This document shows, in pieces, positions 7,816 to 13,061 of a stretch of 13,061 nt of DNA (position 1 is its first letter; every line of letters begins with the position of its first letter). Under the pieces are notes generated by a model. That model worked only from the letters and a program-made list of their open reading frames with translations. It was not told the origin of the DNA and did not search any database. Both the position numbers and the translations under genes were made by a program. Origin of the DNA: Oscillospiraceae bacterium (GTDB lineage: Bacteria > Bacillota > Clostridia > Oscillospirales > Acutalibacteraceae). Where the stretch lies: assembly GCA_902795765.1 (NCBI GenBank), contig CADBMQ010000009.1:1-13061 (forward strand), read 5' to 3'.

Positions 7816-8087
7816 CTAAAAAGGCGCCTCATAAATCCGCCCGACCTGTCTTCCGAGTATGCCATTCCGTCGATACGACCGCTGACATCACACCTGCCCG
7901 AATCAACATCAAGTCCGAGTATTTTTAACCCCTCGCCTTTAATCGTTAGCTTGCCAAGGTCGGTCGCCAGAATTACAGTTTCTTCGTCAAATGTTTCAAC
8001 TTGCGAAACTCCTGTTAGCGTCATTCGTTGACGGTTGTCTATCGACACCGTATGAGGCATTTTGACTTCTCTTTTTTGCTCCTGCAT
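7812..8087 (-). CDS. yabP: Sporulation protein YabP (YabP/YqfC family)
   Basis: Small protein of 91 residues in the YabP/YqfC family, whose Bacillus member is expressed in the mother cell and needed for spore formation. The core SIDNRQRMTLTGVSQVETFDEETVILAT is followed by GKLTIKGEGLKILGLDVDSG and a short KxxG-type beta pattern (GRIDGMAYSE), all typical of the family. It ends in a basic FMRRLFR tail. AGGAG lies eight bases before the first ATG, which favours that start over the methionine at codon 10. The stop overlaps the yabQ start (ATGA). It lies between rqcP and yabQ as in Bacillus, so the three are likely one operon. Confidence 0.93.
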   Translation of the reverse strand: MQEQKREVKMPHTVSIDNRQRMTLTGVSQVETFDEETVILATDLGKLTIKGEGLKILGLDVDSGRCDVSGRIDGMAYSEDRSGGFMRRLFR

Positions 8088-8140
8088 AAAATCTGCTCCT
8101 AAAAATAATTTCAGTTAATTTTATGCTTTGCAACAGTTGG

Positions 8141-8383
8141 TTATTCCACAATTTTATAAAGAAGCGCTGCTTCCTCTTTCTTTGTATATTCTTTCACTTC
8201 AAGCACTTCGGCACGAAACATCTTTTCGCCAAATGCTATTTCGATTATATCGCCAACTTTTACATCATAAGACGCACGAGCAACTTTGCCGTTGACAGTT
8301 ACTCTTCCTGCATCACACGCCTCGTTGGCAACTGTTCTGCGTTTGATAATTCGGGATATTTTTAAATATTTATCTAATCTCAT
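8141..8383 (-). CDS. rqcP: RqcP (YabO), S4-domain ribosome quality control protein
   Basis: An 80-residue protein made of a single S4 RNA-binding domain ([26 protein letters not shown], then [24 protein letters not shown]) plus a short acidic/basic tail. The Bacillus homologue YabO/RqcP binds the 50S subunit with RqcH and peptidyl-tRNA and helps add C-terminal alanine tails to stalled nascent chains. The alternative, an HslR/Hsp15-type factor, is the same fold and the older name; context beside yabP points to RqcP. AAAGGTG lies about seven bases before ATG, directly after the T-run of the hup terminator, so expression may rely on readthrough from hup. Confidence 0.92.
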   Translation of the reverse strand: MRLDKYLKISRIIKRRTVANEACDAGRVTVNGKVARASYDVKVGDIIEIAFGEKMFRAEVLEVKEYTKKEEAALLYKIVE

Positions 8384-8397
8384 ACTAACACCTTTAT

Positions 8398-8428
8398 AAA
8401 AAGCAAAACGGCTCTTTCGAGCCGTTTT
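8398..8428 (-). terminator. Intrinsic terminator after hup
   Basis: A perfect 10-bp stem (8405-8414 with 8419-8428) closes a GAAA tetraloop on the minus strand, followed by TTTTGCTTTTT. It stands nine bases after the hup stop codon and ends 14 bases before the rqcP start. Confidence 0.9.
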
Positions 8429-8436
8429 TACTTATC

Positions 8437-8712
8437 TTACTTAGAAATTGCATCCTTGAATGCCTTACCTGCTTTGAAAACAGGAAGTTTGGAAGCCGGA
8501 ATCTCAATCTTCTCTTTTGTTCTCGGATTCAAACCAGTTCTTGCATTGCGCTCACGAACCTCAAAAGTACCAAAGCCAACGAGTTGAACTTTGTCACCAC
8601 TTTTAAGAGTGTCAACAACTGCATCAATAACTGCTGCTACTGCTTTCTCAGCATCTTTCTTAGAAATTTCTGCTTTTGCAGCTACTGCACTTACCAATTC
8701 TGTTTTGTTCAT
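8437..8712 (-). CDS. hup: HU family DNA-binding protein
   Basis: Histone-like nucleoid protein that binds and bends DNA as a dimer. With the start at 8712 it has 91 residues, the normal HU length. Seen: N-terminal helices (1-40, [20 protein letters not shown]), the HU signature [16 protein letters not shown] (45-60), the beta-arm with the conserved intercalating proline (P63) and [19 protein letters not shown] at the C-terminus. An in-frame ATG exists at 8727, but it overlaps the GGAGG ribosome site that lies eight bases before 8712, so the later start is right. It sits between mazG and rqcP, an arrangement also common in Clostridia but absent from the Bacillus block. It appears to have its own promoter and terminator, consistent with high monocistronic expression. 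Confidence 0.98.
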   Translation of the reverse strand: MNKTELVSAVAAKAEISKKDAEKAVAAVIDAVVDTLKSGDKVQLVGFGTFEVRERNARTGLNPRTKEKIEIPASKLPVFKAGKAFKDAISK

Positions 8713-8736
8713 TTGTATAACCTCCATAATAATTTT

Positions 8737-8764
8737 ATTTTAACGGAAATACCGCTAAATTCAA
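8737..8764 (-). promoter_or_regulatory. Probable SigA-type promoter of hup
   Basis: Minus-strand TTGAAT (8759-8764), 16-base spacer, TAAAAT (8737-8742). The -35 box overlaps the mazG stop codon. A start site near 8730 would leave a short leader with the GGAGG site. Boxes match the consensus at 4/6 and 5/6, so this is plausible, not certain. Confidence 0.5.
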
Positions 8765-9468
8765 TCCTTTTTAACGTTTCCACGCTCTTCCTGTTCAAAG
8801 CGTTCGATAAATCTATCGCAACTGCTTGCCAATTCCTGCTCGGCATTTATGCCGCAACTATGAGCGACTTTTGTTACACTAAGCAACATATCTCCAAGAG
8901 CTTCTGCTGATTTTTCATTTTGGAAATCGTTAAAACTTTTAACTAAGTCATTCATTGCATCTGCGCTATCGCAAGAACCTTTACCTGCTTTTGCGGCACG
9001 CTTTTGCAATTTTTGCGCTCTCATCAATGATGGAAACGCTTTCGGTACACTTTTGAGAGTATCTGTCAAATCAACTTGATTTTTTTCTTGCATTTTAATT
9101 TTATCCCAATTTTCAAGCACCTGCTCGGGAGTATCTGCTTTAACAGTACTGAAAACGTGAGGATGACGGAGAATTAGTTTTTTGCAAATTCCGTCTGCCA
9201 CTTTGGGCAAATTAAATTCATCTGTTTCTTCGGCTATCACGCTATGGAACACAACCTGCAACAACAAATCACCGAGTTCCTCGCACATATCAACACTGCT
9301 GTTATTATCAATAGCATCTGCTGTTTCGTATGCCTCTTCGATAAGGTCAGCTCTAATCGACTGATGCGTCTGCACCTTATCCCACGGACAGCCATTTTCA
9401 CTGCGGAGCATACGGACTATCTCGACAAGGTCTTGCACCTCGTAATTATCTTTATACTCAAAGCCCAT
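8761..9468 (-). CDS. mazG: Nucleoside triphosphate pyrophosphohydrolase MazG
   Basis: Hydrolyses nucleoside triphosphates, including damaged ones, to the monophosphate and pyrophosphate, cleaning the nucleotide pool. With the start at 9468 it has 235 residues and two tandem MazG halves. The first carries the full metal-binding set: LIEEAYE (E44, E45, E48) and CEELGD (E63, E64, D67), preceded by CPWDKVQTHQSI. The second half (about 150-220) keeps a weaker EALGDMLLSV motif. There is no N-terminal methylase domain, unlike Bacillus YabN. An ATG at 9477 would add three residues; I prefer 9468 because GTGGG then sits nine bases upstream and the MGFEYKDNY opening resembles relatives. It follows the spoVB-like gene by about 33 bases, the same order as yabM-yabN. 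Confidence 0.93.
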   Translation of the reverse strand: MGFEYKDNYEVQDLVEIVRMLRSENGCPWDKVQTHQSIRADLIEEAYETADAIDNNSSVDMCEELGDLLLQVVFHSVIAEETDEFNLPKVADGICKKLILRHPHVFSTVKADTPEQVLENWDKIKMQEKNQVDLTDTLKSVPKAFPSLMRAQKLQKRAAKAGKGSCDSADAMNDLVKSFNDFQNEKSAEALGDMLLSVTKVAHSCGINAEQELASSCDRFIERFEQEERGNVKKD

Positions 9469-9501
9469 AGTCCACATCCCACTTAATGTTCTAATCCTAT
9501 T

Positions 9502-11298
9502 TTAACCTAAAACTTTTAATTTTGCAAGTATTTTTTCAATTTTTTCGCCCTTAGGAAGCAATTTTACGTCTTCTGAGGTAAGAGTTTTGAGAGAAAATAG
9601 CAATATAAGGTAAATTATTCCTGCTGCTGCGACAGAAATTACTGTCGAGAGCATTAGACTGCCTATCACTTTCTTCAAAAGATACGAGCATCCAATTGCG
9701 GTCAACATACACGAAACACCTGCAACAGTCGGCTTTCCGACTGTTTTCCAAACCGATATACCAACACCCGAATATCTCACAAGCGCAATGATATTCAAGA
9801 TTACGATTATGACATAACAAGCGAGTGTTGAATATGCCGCACCCATAATATTTATTGACGGAATGCCGATTAGAATTATATTCAAAACAATTTTGATTGC
9901 CGTACCTGTGAGCACGGTTATTACGGGGATTTTTTGCTTTCCTATGGCTTGAAGCATACTCGTTATCGGCATTGACAATCCCGAAAGCACACCCGAAATT
10001 GCGAGGTAGAAAAGCAAATCTGCCATAATCGGTACTTGCGGATTGCCCGGATAGAAGATTGTCAGAAACTCACCCGACAGAGCAGATATTCCGAGTCCAA
10101 CGGGCATTGCGATTATCGAAACGACACGAAGCACCGACTCGATATTGTATCTTACCATTTTGCGGTCGTTTTGAGTCCACGCAGTTGCAATATTCGGCAA
10201 TGCAGATATGCCTATCATAGATGTAAGTGTCGGAATTAAATTATAAAACGAGTATGCACCGCCCTTATAGCAACCATACAAGTTACTCGGAATTTCTGCG
10301 TCACTCACTCCGTTGAGAGCCGTGCCGTGAGATGCGATAAGCGTATCTCTGCCCGATTGAATTGCACTCTGCAACTGATTTTGTACTGTTGCAAGGTCGA
10401 TTATACTTGCCAAGTTTTGTGCCAATGCACCAAGCACAACAGGAAGTGCGAAAAGCATAAGTGTTTTGAAGTTTTGCTTATCGGGAAGTGCAGGAACTGA
10501 GCGTTCGAGTTCCTCTTCGGTTATGCCGTCGCCATATACACGATGGCGAATTAAAAGGAATATCGAGCCGATTATCGTTCCGAGTGTTACGCCACCAATT
10601 GCACCTGCCGATGCGTATGGAAGAGTCGCATTAAATGCACTTTCGGGGATTTTTCCGAGAAACAAATTGTCGAGTGTTTCACCGGGATCGGTTATCGCCG
10701 TGCCGAATACCATTCCTGTATTTTCATATTGCGACACCCCTGTCTTTATTACAAAAAATGCGATAATCAGTCCGAAAATCAGTTTGCTAAGTGCCTCTAT
10801 TACCTGCGAAACGGCTGTCGGATTCATATTTCTGACGCCTTCGTAATAGCCACGGTAGCACGACATTATACAACAGAAAAAGATTGACGGAGCAACCACG
10901 AGCATACAGTAAATGCTATTTGGATTTTCTGTGACATAAGTCGTGAACGGGTATGCAACAAGTGCGATAAGCATAAAGCCGAGTATGCCCGTTATGAAAA
11001 AGGTCTTTTTCGCTACACGAAGCAAACTTCGTGCATCACGAAATCTCTCTTGTGCCACAGCATCTGCGACAAGTTTGGAAACTGCTATCGGCAAACCTGC
11101 CATAGCAATCGTATATATCGGTGCATAAACATCATACGCAGCCGAATAGTAACCCATACCCGTCATTCCGATTAAGTTTCCGAGCGGAATTTTGAAAACT
11201 GCTCCGATAACTTTAACCATAACGGTGGACACCATAAGTATCAAAGCGCCATTTAGTAAATTATGCTGGGTTTTAGTTTTGGTTTTGGTTTTCACCAT
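9502..11298 (-). CDS. Polysaccharide flippase, SpoVB/YabM-like (MVF/MATE superfamily)
   Basis: Integral membrane protein, 598 residues with about fourteen predicted spans, of the oligosaccharidyl-lipid flippase family that includes SpoVB, MurJ and Wzx. It likely moves a lipid-linked sugar precursor, for spore cortex or wall peptidoglycan, across the membrane. Seen: the family's opening (LLNGALILMVSTVMVKVIGAVFKIPL), GMGYYSAAYDVYAPIYTIAMAGLPIAVSKL and the C-terminal half with LSGLSMPITSMLQAIGKQ. It is longer than SpoVB (about 520): apparent extra loops lie near residues 195-228 and 310-345. The N-terminus has a KTKTKTKT repeat. GGAGG six bases before ATG fixes the start. Its place before mazG matches Bacillus yabM, a SpoVB paralogue, so SpoVB versus YabM is left open. 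It follows the nucleosidase gene by 21 bases. Confidence 0.9.
   Translation of the reverse strand: MVKTKTKTKTQHNLLNGALILMVSTVMVKVIGAVFKIPLGNLIGMTGMGYYSAAYDVYAPIYTIAMAGLPIAVSKLVADAVAQERFRDARSLLRVAKKTFFITGILGFMLIALVAYPFTTYVTENPNSIYCMLVVAPSIFFCCIMSCYRGYYEGVRNMNPTAVSQVIEALSKLIFGLIIAFFVIKTGVSQYENTGMVFGTAITDPGETLDNLFLGKIPESAFNATLPYASAGAIGGVTLGTIIGSIFLLIRHRVYGDGITEEELERSVPALPDKQNFKTLMLFALPVVLGALAQNLASIIDLATVQNQLQSAIQSGRDTLIASHGTALNGVSDAEIPSNLYGCYKGGAYSFYNLIPTLTSMIGISALPNIATAWTQNDRKMVRYNIESVLRVVSIIAMPVGLGISALSGEFLTIFYPGNPQVPIMADLLFYLAISGVLSGLSMPITSMLQAIGKQKIPVITVLTGTAIKIVLNIILIGIPSINIMGAAYSTLACYVIIVILNIIALVRYSGVGISVWKTVGKPTVAGVSCMLTAIGCSYLLKKVIGSLMLSTVISVAAAGIIYLILLFSLKTLTSEDVKLLPKGEKIEKILAKLKVLG
11269..11292 (-). 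repeat. Hexamer microsatellite in the flippase N-terminus
   Basis: Four tandem AAAACC units (one with T in place of the last C) encode Lys-Thr four times at codons 3-10. Unit length is a multiple of three, so slippage would add or remove Lys-Thr pairs without breaking the frame. Confidence 0.85.
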
Positions 11299-11319
11299 TA
11301 AAGCCTCCTGACAAGCCTT

Positions 11320-11997
11320 TTATATCTGTTCAATTACCTTTAATGCAAGTTCAAACATATCCGTCTGGTCTCGTTTTTGAACCTCACGATAACTCTCACA
11401 CGCAACATCGTCTGCATCATCCGAAATGCCTCGCCAAGAGATGAACGGCACACCCGCTTTGTAGCACACAGACGCTATTGCCGCAGACTCCATATCGCAA
11501 CAGTTTGCGCCACACAAATTAACGAGTTTTTGCGACATTTCTTTATCTGCGATAAATGAGTCGCCTGAAACAAGCACACCCTCGACAACGTTTTCATCAA
11601 CCGATTTCACGATATCAAACAAGCGTTTATCGGGTTCGTAAACATCAACCGCCTGTGGCTTTTTGAACGGCTTATAGCCGAGTGGAGTCAAATCAAAATC
11701 GTGTTCCAAAAGTTTTGTTCCGACAACAATATCGCCTTTGCGAACATGCGACATTGCACCCGAAAGTCCGAAGTTGATTACAGTTTCAACTCCCTTGCCG
11801 AAAATAAGCGAGGCAGTTGCTCCTGCGGAATTAACTTTTCCTGTATTGCAAAAATGTGCAATTACCAAATGACTGCCGACATTAAATTCCAAAGTTTTTT
11901 CGCCATTGAAAATATACTCTTTGCCACCATTTTCGGCAGAGTAGTTTTCAACCGGGACAAACTCGTGTTCGTCAGCGATTATCATACCAATTTTCAT
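11320..11997 (-). CDS. mtnN: 5'-methylthioadenosine/S-adenosylhomocysteine nucleosidase family
   Basis: Probable hydrolase that cleaves adenine from methylthioadenosine and S-adenosylhomocysteine, relieving product inhibition of methylation and feeding methionine salvage. The 225-residue protein has the family layout: MKIGMIIADEHE with a glutamate at position 12 as in the E. coli enzyme, INFGLSGAM (74-82), KGDIVVG (87-93), SGDSFIADK (144-152), CDMESAAIA (167-175, catalytic-site Glu170) and the acid Asp193 in RGISDDAD. Another member of the PNP/UDP phosphorylase superfamily, such as a futalosine hydrolase, is less likely. AAAGGA lies eight bases before ATG, right after the preceding terminator's T-run. 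The spoVB-like gene follows after 21 bases. Confident on family, fairly confident on substrate. Confidence 0.87.
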   Translation of the reverse strand: MKIGMIIADEHEFVPVENYSAENGGKEYIFNGEKTLEFNVGSHLVIAHFCNTGKVNSAGATASLIFGKGVETVINFGLSGAMSHVRKGDIVVGTKLLEHDFDLTPLGYKPFKKPQAVDVYEPDKRLFDIVKSVDENVVEGVLVSGDSFIADKEMSQKLVNLCGANCCDMESAAIASVCYKAGVPFISWRGISDDADDVACESYREVQKRDQTDMFELALKVIEQI

Positions 11998-12015
11998 ATT
12001 TTTTATCCTTTCAAA

Positions 12016-12048
12016 TTAAAAAGGGCATAACAATAGTGTATGCCCCTT
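12016..12048 (-). terminator. Intrinsic terminator after the zinc-ribbon gene
   Basis: Minus-strand stem AAGGGGCATA/TATGCCCTTT (12039-12048 with 12020-12029, one G-T pair) around a nine-base loop, followed by TTTTT. It lies 18 bases after the zinc-ribbon gene's stop and ends about 20 bases before the nucleosidase start. Confidence 0.8.
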
Positions 12049-12066
12049 CTACAATTAAAATAAAAA

Positions 12067-12423
12067 TTAGAGTTTTTTACCACATTTATTGCAAAATGCA
12101 GCGTCTTGCGGATTTTTTGTTCCACAAAAAGCACATGTACGACAAGTTTTGCAACCATCAACCTGTGATTCGAGTTCTGCAAGTTGTTGTTCCTTCTCTT
12201 CGATGCCTTTCATTGTTTCCATCATTGCTTCTTCATTGTCCGAAACATTTGTTTTTGCATCAAAATACATTCTGCCCAAAGTTTCAAAATCCTTTGAAAT
12301 TTGTGAACGCAAAGAAGCCATACGATAGCGAAGCTTCTGACTTGCGATAACATCGCCTGTGAATTTTACAGTTGTATCTATTGCGCCTTTACCTGTATTA
12401 ACAACATCATCGAAAAATCCCAT
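12067..12423 (-). CDS. Small coiled-coil protein with C-terminal zinc ribbon, function unknown
   Basis: A 118-residue soluble protein I cannot assign to a function. Residues 1-30 open with MGFFDDVVNTGKGAIDTTVKF, an amphipathic start seen in several small clostridial zinc-ribbon proteins. A helical, probably coiled-coil middle follows (about 28-88, rich in Glu, Lys, Gln and Met). The C-terminus is a zinc ribbon: C97-C100 and C111-C114 in CAFCGTKNP...FCNKCGKKL. Two further cysteines (C91, C94) make an unusual CxxCxxCxxC run. GGAG lies nine bases before ATG. The gene has its own promoter (12460-12488) and terminator, so it looks monocistronic. A scaffold or adaptor role is possible, but nothing here shows it. 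Confidence 0.85.
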   Translation of the reverse strand: MGFFDDVVNTGKGAIDTTVKFTGDVIASQKLRYRMASLRSQISKDFETLGRMYFDAKTNVSDNEEAMMETMKGIEEKEQQLAELESQVDGCKTCRTCAFCGTKNPQDAAFCNKCGKKL

Positions 12424-12459
12424 TGTGAAAATCTCCTTTTTAAAATATATTATACTTCT

Positions 12460-12488
12460 ATTATATTAAGATTTTTTAAAAAAATCAA
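12460..12488 (-). promoter_or_regulatory. SigA-type promoter of the zinc-ribbon gene
   Basis: Minus-strand TTGATT (12483-12488), 17-base spacer, TATAAT (12460-12465). The -10 is perfect and the -35 matches 4/6. Transcription would start near 12453, about 30 bases before the start codon. An A/T palindrome fills the spacer and touches the -35. Confidence 0.75.
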
Positions 12489-12495
12489 GTACTTT

Positions 12496-13061
12496 TTATC
12501 TTCTGCGTCGATCGCTGACCAAAAGTATCAGTCTTAAAAGTTGCATAACAGAAACTGCGAGCGCCGCTACATAAGTTAGTGCGGCAGCAGTCAACACCTT
12601 TCGACAAGATACGCAGTCGGATTCGTCTAACAAATTCATCGAGCGTATTGTCGCCATTGCTCTGCGAGATGCGTTGAACTCGGTCGGGAGTGTCACGAGT
12701 TGAAACAGTACGCACAACGAGAAAAGTGCCACACCAATATATGCGACAACTATTGCGTTATATGACCACGCTGTTAGAATTATGCCGAGTATTACAAGCG
12801 GTATCGACAAACGAGAGCCGATATTAGTTAGCGGTATTATCGCACTTCGGATTTTAATTGGCAGGTAGCCTTGATTATGCTGCACTGCGTGGCCACATTC
12901 GTGAGCCGCTACGCCAACTGCTGCTGCCGATGAAGACGAATAGGTTGAGTCGGACAGGCGAACTACATTGCTACTGGGATCGTAGTGGTCGGTCAAATTA
13001 CCCGGTACTCGCTCTATGCGAACGTTTTTTAAGCCATTTGCGTCTAATATACGTCTTGCCG
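12496..13061 (-). CDS. YugP-type zinc metallopeptidase, N-terminal part outside the window
   Basis: Membrane-bound zinc peptidase of the Zn_peptidase_2 (YugP) family; its substrates are not well known. The frame is open through the right edge, so only the last 187 residues or so are seen, and the TTG at 12996 is an internal leucine. Just upstream of it the frame reads ARRILDANGLKNVRIERVPGN and continues LTDHYDPSSNVVRLSDSTYS, a typical family opening. The HECGH zinc motif is at 12889-12903. Two to three membrane spans follow (about 12740-12830 and 12530-12590), with LPTEFNASRRA between them, where the family's third zinc-binding glutamate is expected. It ends in a basic DRRRR tail. The stop lies 72 bases before the zinc-ribbon gene. 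Confidence 0.92.
   Translation of the reverse strand, partial: ARRILDANGLKNVRIERVPGNLTDHYDPSSNVVRLSDSTYSSSSAAAVGVAAHECGHAVQHNQGYLPIKIRSAIIPLTNIGSRLSIPLVILGIILTAWSYNAIVVAYIGVALFSLCVLFQLVTLPTEFNASRRAMATIRSMNLLDESDCVSCRKVLTAAALTYVAALAVSVMQLLRLILLVSDRRRR

Noticed and set aside
8713..8727. ATG at 8727 as the hup start
   Set aside because: It overlaps the GGAGG ribosome site of the later ATG at 8712, and the extra five residues are not HU-like.
8713..8760. Weak hairpin in the mazG-hup gap (GCGG/CCGT) as a terminator
   Set aside because: Only four base pairs with no clean T-run; the same bases fit better as the spacer of the hup promoter.
12001..12066. SAM- or SAH-type riboswitch before the nucleosidase gene
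   Set aside because: Only a 33-base terminator hairpin is present between the two genes; there is no room for a known aptamer.
12994..12996. TTG as the start of the metallopeptidase
   Set aside because: Family sequence continues upstream in frame to the window edge, so the codon is an internal leucine.

Overview
The window looks like chromosomal DNA from a spore-forming-lineage, Gram-positive Clostridia member (Ruminococcaceae/Oscillospiraceae-like is my guess). The reasons are the gene order, strong GGAGG-type ribosome sites, moderate GC (about 40-47% in most genes by hand counts) and the sporulation-linked genes. I see no tRNA, rRNA, CRISPR array, insertion sequence or phage gene. Genes are tightly packed and no gene-free stretch exceeds 300 bases.

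Left part (1-5193, plus strand): the 3' four-fifths of pnp (polynucleotide phosphorylase) and a hairpin terminator; then an O-antigen-ligase-like membrane protein followed 18 bases later by metG (methionyl-tRNA synthetase) and a strong terminator shared by the converging genes.

Middle and right part (5198-13061, all minus strand, read from high to low coordinates): the 3' part of a YugP-type zinc metallopeptidase; a small zinc-ribbon protein with its own promoter; an MTA/SAH nucleosidase; then the conserved Firmicutes block that Bacillus carries as yabM-yabN-yabO-yabP-yabQ-divIC-yabR. Here it reads spoVB-like flippase, mazG, hup (HU) inserted, rqcP (yabO), yabP, yabQ, divIC, S1-domain protein. 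The block joins envelope and spore-coat functions (SpoVB-like, YabP, YabQ, DivIC) with nucleotide clean-up (MazG), ribosome rescue (RqcP) and RNA binding (S1). After it come a fumarate hydratase alpha subunit with no adjacent beta subunit and an AT-rich hypothetical gene.

Most of the window is ordinary housekeeping DNA and I do not see a clear new defence or mobile system. The points most worth a second look are: the lone fumarase alpha subunit followed by an AT-rich orphan gene where the beta subunit is usually found; a 104-base out-of-frame coding overlap of yabQ and divIC; and a repeated layout in which an intrinsic-terminator hairpin ends only 14-23 bases before the next start codon, leaving no room for a promoter.
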